From Alphaproteobacteria bacterium (GTDB lineage: Bacteria > Pseudomonadota > Alphaproteobacteria > Rhizobiales > Xanthobacteraceae): a stretch of 59,309 nucleotides of DNA. Both the position numbers and the translations under genes were made by a program. This document shows, one piece after another, positions 15,748 through 23,723 of this stretch. Position 1 is the first letter of the stretch. Every line of letters begins with the position of its first letter. The notes beneath the pieces are model-generated. The model was not told the DNA's origin. It made no database searches and worked only from the letters and a program-made list of their open reading frames with translations. The stretch lies in assembly GCA_005884765.1 (NCBI GenBank), contig VAZV01000136.1, forward strand, positions 1,921 through 61,229. The letters run 5' to 3'.

Positions 15748-17144
15748 ACCGACGGATAGCAGAACGAGTCCGTCGAACAGTCGCCGCCGTCGAGTCGGAT
15801 CTGATGCGCCCGGTACCCGTCGGGGAAGCTCACCCAGTAGTCCTTTGCGAGCTCAAGGCCACCGCCAGGGCTGGCATTGGCCATCACCTCGACGCCCGGA
15901 ATCCCTTGCGGGTAGAATTGGTCGTCCCACGTCGAGTAGAGCGAGTTGGTCCAGTAGACCCGTTTGCCGTCGCGGCTGATCTCCACCATCTGGGGGCCGC
16001 CTGCATAGGCCTTGCCGTTCGGATGAGCCGTGCGGCGCGCGATGCCGCCGGCGCGGACCGATCCGGCAAGCTTCGGCTTTCGGGGGTCGGTGACATCGTA
16101 TTGACGCATCTCGCCGGTGCCCCAACAGGAGACGTAGAGAAACTTGTCATCCATCGACAGGTCGATATCGGTCACCAGTGGTGGCACCGCGCCAAAGCCC
16201 TGCAGAAGTGGCGGCAGCTGGTCCTTGGGCGCGGGCTCGGGTGTGATTGTCGCCGTCTTCTCGGCGTGAAACCTGCCGCCCTCCCGCCACCAGGTCCAAA
16301 TCGAGCCTTCGAGGTTCGTGGTGTCGACCACGACGCCCAGGAAGCCGTGCTCGCGAACGGGGTCATGCGCGGGACGCACCTCCAGCGCCATTTGATGATT
16401 GGCACCGAGGTCGATCGTCTGGACGTTTCGCCGCGCCCGCAGATCCCAAAAATGGATCCGATGGCCGTATTTGTTGGACAGCAGGTCCTCCGGCACGATC
16501 CCGTTCTCGAATTGCGGGGGCAGCGCCCACTCGCTGGTCACCATGTAATCGCGTGGCAGATTCCACCAGAAATCATAGTGCAGCGTTTGCGGACCGCGAT
16601 CGAGCTCCCACCGCCCGAGGACATCGAATGTCTCGCAGTCCATGATGAAGACGCCGGGAGGTCCGTCGGTGCCGGCTTTGCCGCCGCCGCCGAGCGTGCT
16701 GATGTAGATGCCTTCCGGCCCGCAGTGGACGGTGTGGGGCCGCGAGTAGCCGGTCTTGTTGAAGATTTCCTCAGGCTCGATGATTTTGTGAATCTTCGCT
16801 TCTGTGGGGTCCGGCTTGGTATCGATGACGTAAATCCGGGAGGAGCGGATGCCCGGAATGATGAGATAGCGACGCTCGAGGAATGCGTGACCGGTGAGCG
16901 GCGACAACGCCGACGAGCAGGCGTTCCATCCGAAATGGTGAAATTCGTCCCCCTTGTTGGGCATCGTCACCGTATGGACGACTTGACTGAAGGTCGAAGA
17001 ACCCGGCTTCACGTCGATCACGGCGAGCGCGTCGGGCTTTGAAAAGTCTGGACTAAGCAGCAACGTGTAAGCGAAGCTCTCCGGCGGAGCTTCCATTGCA
17101 AGCTTCGGCGATGCATGAAACGTGGGATCCGGCCTGATCGTCAT
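15744..17144 (-). CDS. Selenium-binding protein family / methanethiol oxidase-like protein
   Basis: A 466-residue member of the SBP56 (SELENBP1) family. Members studied biochemically oxidise methanethiol to formaldehyde, H2S and H2O2 using copper. Family motifs: GDEFHHFGWNACSSAL near residue 70, IIPGIRSSRIYVIDT, SRPHTVHCGPEGIYISTLG, LHYDFWWNLPRDYMVTSEW and GANHQMALEVRPAHDP. The start ATG 17144 follows a good GGGAGG. No signal peptide is visible, so it should be cytoplasmic as encoded. The second Cys of the animal CSSC motif is Ala here (CSSA). Coupled to the downstream membrane protein by a 4-bp overlap. Confidence 0.85.
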   Translation of the reverse strand: MTIRPDPTFHASPKLAMEAPPESFAYTLLLSPDFSKPDALAVIDVKPGSSTFSQVVHTVTMPNKGDEFHHFGWNACSSALSPLTGHAFLERRYLIIPGIRSSRIYVIDTKPDPTEAKIHKIIEPEEIFNKTGYSRPHTVHCGPEGIYISTLGGGGKAGTDGPPGVFIMDCETFDVLGRWELDRGPQTLHYDFWWNLPRDYMVTSEWALPPQFENGIVPEDLLSNKYGHRIHFWDLRARRNVQTIDLGANHQMALEVRPAHDPVREHGFLGVVVDTTNLEGSIWTWWREGGRFHAEKTATITPEPAPKDQLPPLLQGFGAVPPLVTDIDLSMDDKFLYVSCWGTGEMRQYDVTDPRKPKLAGSVRAGGIARRTAHPNGKAYAGGPQMVEISRDGKRVYWTNSLYSTWDDQFYPQGIPGVEVMANASPGGGLELAKDYWVSFPDGYRAHQIRLDGGDCSTDSFCYPSV

Positions 17145-17274
17145 CGTACTGCCTCCCTGTTCGTCTGGACGTGCGCCAATCTCGCCCAGCAGCAAGCAGA
17201 AAGAACTAACGCGGCTCGCTGAGGTTCCTATGCGAGTGCCGCCGGCTAGTTTCGATCATCCTCATAATACACTA

Positions 17275-18642
17275 TTATTGGTAAGCCGCCACGATGTCCG
17301 ACACGGCGCGCTCAAGCTGTTTTGCGGTGGCGCATTGGCGGACCACGCTGCAGAACGCGGCATATCGCGGCATTTCGGAATCGCCCCAGCCCCAGGCCAT
17401 GCGGCCTTCGGGGTTCAGCCAGACCAGCCGCTTGGATCGCTCCGAGATGCGGCGAAGGATGTCGGCGCGCGGATCAAGGTTGTTGGTGCGGGCGTCGCCG
17501 AGAACGATCACCGTGGTCTTCGCCGTCACGCTCGCCATGAAGTCCTTCTCGAAATCCGCGAACGAACCGCCGTAGTCCGACGAGCCAAATCCGACCTTCG
17601 ACATGATCTCGCTCATCGCCTCCTCGGGCGATTTGTTGTCGAGGATGTCGCTGACCTCGATCAGATGGCCGGAGAACGCAAATGAGCGCACGTCGTCCAC
17701 CACCTCATGCAGGCTGTGGATCAAGAGCAGGAAGAAGTCGGACACCTGCGCCACCGACCCGGAGACGTCGCAGAGCGCCACGATCTTCGGCCGGTCGCGA
17801 TGGCGGCGTTTCCACGAGGTGAGGAACGGCACGCCGCCCCAGGCGGCGTTGCGACGAAGCGTCCTTCTGGTGTCGAGATGCCCGCGCCGCTGGCGCTTGC
17901 GGGGCTTGCTGTGGCGCTCGCGCAGCCGTCGCGCGATGGCACGGATCAAGACCTTCATCTGCTCGACCTGGCGGCGCTCGAGGCGGGCGAGCGGCGCGCT
18001 ACGCAGGATTTCGTGGCGGAGATTTTCGGCTTCCTCGCGTCCGTAGAGCAGCAACGCCTGGTTGACCGTATCCCGCACGTTTTCTCGCAACGCCTCGGTC
18101 GCTGCCGTGAGCCGTTCGGCTTCCGACGGGTTGCTGGCGGTGAGTGCATCGAGATCATCGCGAAGGCGAGCAATACCGAGCGCTTCGAGAATCCGGGTCG
18201 AGAAGATCCCACGCTGGGTGAAATAGCGTATGTCGGACAGCGAGGCGGCGTTCGCCGCATTCGCCAGTGCGGCGGCGATCGCGTTGCGATCCCGCGCCAT
18301 CAGCATCTGCGTCAGCTCGCCAAGCTCGGGCGACGGCGCACTGGCGCCGCCCGTTTGTGTCTCGCCAGGGCTCAAGTGCGCTTCCGCGCTTTCGGCGGCG
18401 TCCTCGCTTGCGGTCTCTTCCTTCACGTCAGGCTGGCTGAAGAACAGGTCGAAGCAATTGCCGAGCGCCTGTTTTTCGTCCTCGCTTTTGGCGAGCGTCA
18501 AAAGCAACGCGTCGCGCAGAATACCCCTGTCGGCAAATCCGACATCTTTGACCGCTCGCATGGCATCGATGGTTTCCGCGGGCGACACCCGAACGCCGGC
18601 GCCGCGTGCCGCCCGAAAAAAGCGATGCAGCTCCTGGCGCAT
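17275..18642 (-). CDS. CoxE-like VWA domain protein
   Basis: A 455-residue protein with a C-terminal von Willebrand A domain: the metal-binding DxSxS motif appears as CDVSGSVAQ near residue 292, with VIVLGDARTN and WLNPEGRMAWGWGDSEM later. This is the VWA_CoxE family, which works with a MoxR AAA+ ATPase in maturing molybdenum hydroxylases (CoxD/CoxE for CO dehydrogenase). Its ATG overlaps the MoxR stop (TGATG). Lying downstream of the enamidase in the same direction, it probably helps insert or activate the Mo centre of the NicAB-like enzyme (inference). The open frame upstream of MRQELHRF lies inside the MoxR gene and is not used. Confidence 0.85.
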   Translation of the reverse strand: MRQELHRFFRAARGAGVRVSPAETIDAMRAVKDVGFADRGILRDALLLTLAKSEDEKQALGNCFDLFFSQPDVKEETASEDAAESAEAHLSPGETQTGGASAPSPELGELTQMLMARDRNAIAAALANAANAASLSDIRYFTQRGIFSTRILEALGIARLRDDLDALTASNPSEAERLTAATEALRENVRDTVNQALLLYGREEAENLRHEILRSAPLARLERRQVEQMKVLIRAIARRLRERHSKPRKRQRRGHLDTRRTLRRNAAWGGVPFLTSWKRRHRDRPKIVALCDVSGSVAQVSDFFLLLIHSLHEVVDDVRSFAFSGHLIEVSDILDNKSPEEAMSEIMSKVGFGSSDYGGSFADFEKDFMASVTAKTTVIVLGDARTNNLDPRADILRRISERSKRLVWLNPEGRMAWGWGDSEMPRYAAFCSVVRQCATAKQLERAVSDIVAAYQ

Positions 18643-19589
18643 CAGCCGAACACGCCTTGCCGGCCGGCTTTGGCGACAAAGCTCGTCACCTGCGGCATCG
18701 CGGTTTCGATGTCGGCCTCGTATTTCAAGAGCACGTTGAGCGTTTCCTTGACGGTTTCGTGATCGAGCTCCGAGGACTGCAGAAGCACCAGCACGCGCGC
18801 CCAATCGATGGTCTCGCTGACCGAGGGCAGTTTCTTCAGATCGAGCGCGCGAACCTGGTTGATGAAGCCGACAATCTGACCGCGCAGCGATTGCGAGATG
18901 CCGGGGACGCGGCTTTCGACGATGCGCTCTTCGAGCTTCTGCTCGGGAAAGCCGATATGCAGATGCAGGCACCGGCGCTTGAGCGCGTCGGAAAGGTCGC
19001 GCTCGCCGTTGGAGGTCAAGATCACCGTCGGCTTCACCAGCGCCGCGACGGTGCCGAGCTCGGGGATGCTGATCTGGTAATCCGAGAGTATTTCGAGCAA
19101 AAGCGATTCGAATTCGGCGTCCGATTTGTCGATCTCGTCGACCAGCAGCACGCAGCCTTTGGCCTGCTCCAGGGCCTGGAGCAGGGGGCGCGGCTCGACG
19201 AATTCCTTGGAGAAAAACACGTCGCCGAAGTCGTGCAGCCGGTCGAGCGCCGCCGATAGCGTCTCCGCGCCGCCCAAGACTTCGCCGAGCTTGTCCTTTA
19301 GAATTTGAGTGTAGAGAAGCTGCTTGGCGTATTTCCATTCGTACAGCGCCTTGGCTTCATCGAGCCCTTCATAGCATTGCATGCGGATCATCTTGAGCCC
19401 GCGCCATGCCGCCAGCGCCTTTGCCAGTTCGGTCTTGCCGACGCCGGCCGGGCCCTCGACCAGGATCGGCTTCTCGATCCGCTCGGCGAGATAGACTGCG
19501 GTCGCGATCTGCGGGCTGGCGATATAGCCCGCCGAGGCCAGTCCCGACGTGACGGCCTCGATCGAAACCGCAGGCAGATTGTTGCTCAT
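18642..19589 (-). CDS. MoxR-family AAA+ ATPase (CoxD-like)
   Basis: A 315-residue AAA+ ATPase. Walker A is VEGPAGVGKTELAKAL, Walker B CVLLVDEIDKSD, sensor-1 ILTSNGERDLSDALKRRC. Start MSNNLPAVSIEAV (ATG 19589) with GGAGCG upstream; the longer frame has no family features. MoxR proteins act as chaperones with a VWA partner, here the overlapping CoxE-like gene. It begins 82 bp after the enamidase stop, with no clear terminator between, so the three are probably one operon. Confidence 0.87.
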   Translation of the reverse strand: MSNNLPAVSIEAVTSGLASAGYIASPQIATAVYLAERIEKPILVEGPAGVGKTELAKALAAWRGLKMIRMQCYEGLDEAKALYEWKYAKQLLYTQILKDKLGEVLGGAETLSAALDRLHDFGDVFFSKEFVEPRPLLQALEQAKGCVLLVDEIDKSDAEFESLLLEILSDYQISIPELGTVAALVKPTVILTSNGERDLSDALKRRCLHLHIGFPEQKLEERIVESRVPGISQSLRGQIVGFINQVRALDLKKLPSVSETIDWARVLVLLQSSELDHETVKETLNVLLKYEADIETAMPQVTSFVAKAGRQGVFG

Positions 19590-19671
19590 GATTGCCGACG
19601 CTCCATATGGGCCCGGTCCGGGCTGGCCACGTAGAATTACGCCAATCGCGCTGCCCCGCAAACTGCTGTCA

Positions 19672-20868
19672 TCAGTGCCCGACGATCTCGGGCACCTTGG
19701 TCGCGGGCGGGGTATTGCGGCTGCGCTGGGTGCGGACGATGCCGTCGATGATGGTCATGCCGACGCCGGGCAGGTCGCCGTGCTGCACGCTTTCCAGGAT
19801 GTCCTTGCCGGGTGAATGCTGCGCCTTGTCCATGATGACGAAATCGGCGGAGCGGCCGACCTCGATGATACCGCAATCAAGCGCCCGCATGCGCGCCGTG
19901 TTGCCGGTCGCAAAGCAGAACGCGATTTCCGCCGGCACCTCGCCGAGCGACGACAGCATCGAGATCATACGCAGGATTCCCAAGGGCTGCACACCGGAGC
20001 CGGCGGGCGCGTCGGTGCCGAGGATGACACGGCTCAGATCGCCCATCTCGTGCGCGGTTCGCAGCGTGAACAGCGCCGAGCGTTCGTTGCCGTTGTGAAC
20101 GAGCTCGAGCCCGCGCTTGCAGCCCTCGCAGATGCAGCGGATCTGGTCGTCGGGCAGCGCGGTGTGGCCGCCATTGATGTGACCGATCACGTCGGTGTCG
20201 GCCTCCAGCACCACGTCCTTGTCGATCAGGCCGGATCCGGGAATCGAGGGACCGCCGGTGTGGATGGTACTCTGGATGCCGTATTTGCGCGCCCAGCCGA
20301 CCATCTTGCGCGCGGTCGGGCCGTCCTTGACGCCGCCAAGGCCGACCTCGCCAAGCAGCTTGACGCCGGCTGCGGCCAATTCCTTGAAATCGTCCTCGAC
20401 CATCTCGCATTCGATGACGGGGGCGCCGGCGTGAACTTTCACGCCGCCGGGGCGCAGCGTCCAGAACGCGCGCTGCGCGAAGATCGCCATCGCCTTCAGT
20501 CCAACGACGTCGCGCGGACGGCCGGGCATGTGGACCTCGCCCGCGGAGATCATGGTGGTGACGCCGCCGTGGAGATAACTGTCGATCCAGTTGATCTGGT
20601 TCTGTCGCGGTGTCCAGTCGCCGGCGACGGGATGGACATGGCTGTCGATCAGACCGGGCGCGACCGTGGTGCCGTTGGCATCGACGATGGTGGTGGCGCC
20701 CTCGGTATTCACGTCCTTGGCGCGGCCGATGGCGGTGATCTTGCCGTTTTCGGCCGTGATCGTATCGGCATCGAGGATCGGCCTCTCCATGCCGCCGGAG
20801 AGCAACAGGCCGATGTTGCGGATCACCAGCTTGCTCGGGCCGGCGGCCTGGGGTCCATCGTGGGCCAT
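19672..20868 (-). CDS. ena: Enamidase-like amidohydrolase
   Basis: Proposed to hydrolyse 1,4,5,6-tetrahydro-6-oxonicotinate to 2-formylglutarate and ammonia. The 398-residue protein has the amidohydrolase metal sites DSHVHP, GEVGLGGVK, STIHTGGPSIPGSG, IGHINGGHTA and ILGTDAPAGSG. Several stretches match what I recall of the Eubacterium barkeri enamidase almost word for word (GGVTTMISAG, GRPRD, GVKVHAGA, HTGG.SIPGS, SRNTPPA), well beyond general amidohydrolase similarity. ATG 20868 follows AAGGAAAA. The open frame extends upstream to 21030, but that part contains the operator pair. It diverges from fpr across 161 bp and leads the MoxR-VWA genes. Confidence 0.85.
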   Translation of the reverse strand: MAHDGPQAAGPSKLVIRNIGLLLSGGMERPILDADTITAENGKITAIGRAKDVNTEGATTIVDANGTTVAPGLIDSHVHPVAGDWTPRQNQINWIDSYLHGGVTTMISAGEVHMPGRPRDVVGLKAMAIFAQRAFWTLRPGGVKVHAGAPVIECEMVEDDFKELAAAGVKLLGEVGLGGVKDGPTARKMVGWARKYGIQSTIHTGGPSIPGSGLIDKDVVLEADTDVIGHINGGHTALPDDQIRCICEGCKRGLELVHNGNERSALFTLRTAHEMGDLSRVILGTDAPAGSGVQPLGILRMISMLSSLGEVPAEIAFCFATGNTARMRALDCGIIEVGRSADFVIMDKAQHSPGKDILESVQHGDLPGVGMTIIDGIVRTQRSRNTPPATKVPEIVGH

Positions 20869-20952
20869 GGGATTTTCCTTTTTGTTCAATGCCTTCGCAC
20901 TAGCGCAACGACATCTTGCGCGCGGCTTGACGGCGGGATCAAGCTGGATTAT

Positions 20953-20984
20953 TCGTTTGTATACGAATGATCGTATACAAACGA
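20953..20984. promoter_or_regulatory. Double operator: 14-bp perfect inverted repeat holding palindromes 3 and 4
   Basis: TCGTTTGTATACGA (20953-20966) and its exact reverse complement TCGTATACAAACGA (20971-20984) are separated by ATGA. Each arm contains a GTATAC-centred copy of the shared 16-bp consensus (20954-20969, 15/16; 20968-20983, 14/16), centres 14 bp apart. The element sits in the ena/fpr divergent promoter. Likely -10 boxes flank it: AATAAT for ena (minus, 20953-20948) and TACAAT for fpr (plus, 20994-20999). A bound dimer pair would block both. Confidence 0.8.
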
Positions 20985-21029
20985 TCAGGCCGATACAATC
21001 GGTTTCACGAGACGACGGAACGGGTAGCA

Positions 21030-21803
21030 ATGAGCAATTTCAACCAGGAAAGCGTGCTGAGCGTCCATCACTGGACCGATACCCTGTTCTCTTTCACCAC
21101 CACGCGCGATCCCTCGTTCCGCTTCCGCAACGGCGAGTTCACGATGATCGGGCTCAAGGTCGGCGAGCGGCCGCTCTTGCGTGCCTACAGCGTCGCCAGC
21201 GCCAATTACGAGGACACGCTCGAATTCTTCTCGATCAAGGTGCCGGATGGGCCGCTGACGTCACGTCTCCAGCATCTGAAGCAGGGCGATGAGATCATCG
21301 TCAGCCGCAAGGCAACCGGAACGCTGGTCATCGACAACCTGGACGACGGTCGCAATCTCTATTTGATCGGCACCGGCACTGGCTTGGCGCCGTTCCTGAG
21401 CGTGATCAAGGACCCTGAGACCTATGAGCGATTCGAGAAAGTCGTGCTGCTGCACGGCTGCCGCCGCGTCGCTGAGCTCGCCTATGGCGAGATGATCACG
21501 GAAAGGCTGCCGAACGACGAATTGATCGGCGAACTTGTCCGCAACCAGCTGATCTATTATCCGACCGTGACGCGCGATCCCTTCCGTAACCGCGGCCGGA
21601 TCACCGACTTGATCAATTCGGGCAAATTGTTCGGCGACATCGGGCTTGCCGCGATCGAGCCGGCGCACGACCGCGTCATGATCTGCGGCAGCCCGGCGCT
21701 GGTGCAGGACACCCGCGCATTGCTATCAGGCAAAGGCTTCGTCGAAGGCAATCACGGCGAGCCGGCCCAGTTCGTGGTCGAGAAGGCATTCGCCGAGCGC
21801 TAG
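21030..21803 (+). CDS. fpr: Ferredoxin--NADP(+) reductase
   Basis: FAD enzyme exchanging electrons between NADPH and ferredoxin or flavodoxin; 257 residues, the usual bacterial size. FAD-binding RAYSVAS, the NADP-site GTGTGLAPF and the C-terminal QFVVEKAFAER mark the bacterial FPR class seen in Rhodobacter and Azotobacter. Start MSNFNQESVL (ATG 21030); 21 codons of open frame upstream overlap the promoter. It diverges from enamidase across the double operator. Co-control with hnr suggests it supplies low-potential electrons to the reductase through a ferredoxin that is not encoded in this window. Confidence 0.92.
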   Translation: MSNFNQESVLSVHHWTDTLFSFTTTRDPSFRFRNGEFTMIGLKVGERPLLRAYSVASANYEDTLEFFSIKVPDGPLTSRLQHLKQGDEIIVSRKATGTLVIDNLDDGRNLYLIGTGTGLAPFLSVIKDPETYERFEKVVLLHGCRRVAELAYGEMITERLPNDELIGELVRNQLIYYPTVTRDPFRNRGRITDLINSGKLFGDIGLAAIEPAHDRVMICGSPALVQDTRALLSGKGFVEGNHGEPAQFVVEKAFAER

Positions 21804-21829
21804 AGCGAGACGGTCGCCCAGCAGTGCGC

Positions 21830-22654
21830 CTAGGCCGTCGCCTTGCCAAGGCGCGCGAAAATCTCGTCGACCGGCGCCGGCGGCGTCACTTTAAAAGTTT
21901 CGTCGAGAACCCTCCGCAGCTCGTCGGCGCTGCCGATCGTGCGTTCATCGGTGACCTCGCCGTCGCGTGCCTCGATCGTCAACCTGCGATTCATCAGCTT
22001 GTAACGTATGTCGCTGTCGACGCGTTCCATGATCAGCGTGGAGGTGAACGGCACGTCGGGACTGGTCGACGTGTACCAGTTGCCGAGCTCGTAGTCGGAT
22101 TGGATTTGCGGCTGCAGGGTGAAGACATATTTGGTCCGCCAGCCCGTCGACCGCTTCGCGCTCAGTGAGGTCAGGCCGTCCTCCTCGGTGAGCCGGTAGG
22201 TACCCATGGCGGTGCGCTGTTCAATATCGGTCCTGAACTGCAACGGCGTATCGAGCACGCAGACGCCAAAACCGACGTCGGCAAGATGGGGTCCCTCGGG
22301 CAGATCGACCTTCAGCAGCATGTGAACCTTGGGGCCGAGCGGACTGTCGGGGTGCGACATCCAGCGCACGCGGCCAGCTAGACCGGTCACCTTGAAGCCG
22401 ATGGTTTCCAGTGCTGCCTTGAACACAGCATTCTGCTCGAAGCAATATCCGCCGCGCCGGCTGTCGACGAGCTTTCCCTGGAGCGCGCCGAGACCGAGTT
22501 GGACCGGACGGCCGAGCAGGGGATCGAAGCTCTCGAACGGGATCGCCTTGACGTGGCAGGCGTGCAGGGCTTTGAGCGTCGCAAGATCGGGTGCTTCCGC
22601 GCCTTCAAAGCCGATGCGCGTCAGGTAGGGTTTGAGCCGAAATTCGGTTGACAT
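21830..22654 (-). CDS. nat: Arylamine N-acetyltransferase
   Basis: Transfers acetyl groups from acetyl-CoA to arylamines or hydrazines; 274 residues. The catalytic triad is visible: Cys in RRGGYCFEQN (about residue 70), His in GPKVHMLLKV, Asp in LADVGFG. Start at MSTEFRLKPYL (ATG 22654); the extra 44 codons of open frame upstream are unlike the family. It converges on fpr (26 bp between stops). The upstream 141-bp gap to the VOC gene holds nothing else I can support. Confidence 0.92.
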   Translation of the reverse strand: MSTEFRLKPYLTRIGFEGAEAPDLATLKALHACHVKAIPFESFDPLLGRPVQLGLGALQGKLVDSRRGGYCFEQNAVFKAALETIGFKVTGLAGRVRWMSHPDSPLGPKVHMLLKVDLPEGPHLADVGFGVCVLDTPLQFRTDIEQRTAMGTYRLTEEDGLTSLSAKRSTGWRTKYVFTLQPQIQSDYELGNWYTSTSPDVPFTSTLIMERVDSDIRYKLMNRRLTIEARDGEVTDERTIGSADELRRVLDETFKVTPPAPVDEIFARLGKATA

Positions 22655-22795
22655 AACTTGTGCTCCGAAATGAACAAGTGCGTGAAATGGATTTTTGTAT
22701 TCGTATGGGAGCTCCGCAGGGCGAAGGCCAACTCGTGTTGGCCGCGCATTCAATCGCGGACAGGCGGCTGAATCAAGCCTCACCACGCCACAGCC

Positions 22796-23650
22796 TCACC
22801 ACGCCACGAACGCGAGCAGCGTGCCGTTGGCGGCAGCGGGTGAGACGCAAATGCCGCCGCCGCTGCAGAAGCCCGCAGAGCCCAGCGCCTTTTCCGTCGC
22901 CGCGAGGTCGGCCGCAATCACAAGCCCGGCGCCGCCACGCTCCGGCAGTCCCGCGATTGATATTTCGGGATAGCGCTTTGCGAGTTGATCCCTGGTCAGG
23001 AATACAAAATCGGCGCGGTCCGCCCCTGACGGCGCCGTCACCGCGCCGTCCTGCTCATTTCTCGTCTCGCGATCGATCATGCGCGACATATGGGCTGCGG
23101 CCTTGGCCGGCTCCTGCGTCGCGATCAGCACCTGCCGCAGGCGTTTGGCGCCGTTGGCGTGTTTCATCAGTTCGGGAATCCACACCGTTTCGCGCGTTTT
23201 GTGCTGGCAGGCGAAGATGCGCACGCCGCCCGGCGCTTCCGCAACTGGCCACTGGAAGGTCCGAAATTTGGCCGCCGAAAGCCTGCCGTCGGGCATCGTC
23301 ACCGGTCGCTCGAAATCGGTCGGACCGATCGGCGCGCAGCCGCGCGCGCGAATTTCCTCGGCGCCGGCGGCGGAGTCGATCGCGGTAAAGGCGACGCGTT
23401 CGATGCCGTCGCCGTGCTGGGCAAGAAACGCCCGCGCCGGAGCGTTGTGCTCCGTCTCGGTGAGCACGCCGAGCAATTCCATGTAGTCCGGGTCGAACAT
23501 GATGGTGTAGTTGCCCGTTCCCATGTGGGCGCTGTGGGTGCCGCGCGGCGACAGCGTGAAGCCCAGGCGCTTCCAGTTCTCGGCGGCCTTATCGAGCTCC
23601 CTCACCATGAGCACGGCGTGATCTATTCCGACGATGTTCCTCAGTGCCAC
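22796..23650 (-). CDS. VOC (glyoxalase-like) superfamily protein
   Basis: About 284 residues; the N-terminal half is a glyoxalase-type vicinal-oxygen-chelate domain (GIDHAVLMVRELDKAAENW, with a later YTIMFDPDYMELLGV metal-site segment). It resembles the glyoxalase-like/VOC proteins with a second, more divergent half. Probable start is GTG 23650 (VALRNIVG); ATG 23668 in frame gives six extra residues and is the alternative. It diverges from the FAD oxidoreductase across 73 bp. Substrate unknown. Confidence 0.78.
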   Translation of the reverse strand: MALRNIVGIDHAVLMVRELDKAAENWKRLGFTLSPRGTHSAHMGTGNYTIMFDPDYMELLGVLTETEHNAPARAFLAQHGDGIERVAFTAIDSAAGAEEIRARGCAPIGPTDFERPVTMPDGRLSAAKFRTFQWPVAEAPGGVRIFACQHKTRETVWIPELMKHANGAKRLRQVLIATQEPAKAAAHMSRMIDRETRNEQDGAVTAPSGADRADFVFLTRDQLAKRYPEISIAGLPERGGAGLVIAADLAATEKALGSAGFCSGGGICVSPAAANGTLLAFVAW

Positions 23651-23723
23651 GCTTTGTTTCCCCGGCATCCGTTGGCATACTGACCTAATCAGATCGGTCT
23701 GGCCCCGGCAAGAAAGGACGACG

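Noticed and set aside
22680..22700. Possible fifth operator (TTGTATTCGTATG) before nat.
   Set aside because: It shares CGTAT but lacks a symmetric second half, so it does not match the consensus.
23676..23702. Symmetric-looking TGACCTAATCAGATCGGTC between the VOC and flavoprotein genes.
   Set aside because: Only the outer 4 bp and scattered inner positions pair; too weak to call an operator.
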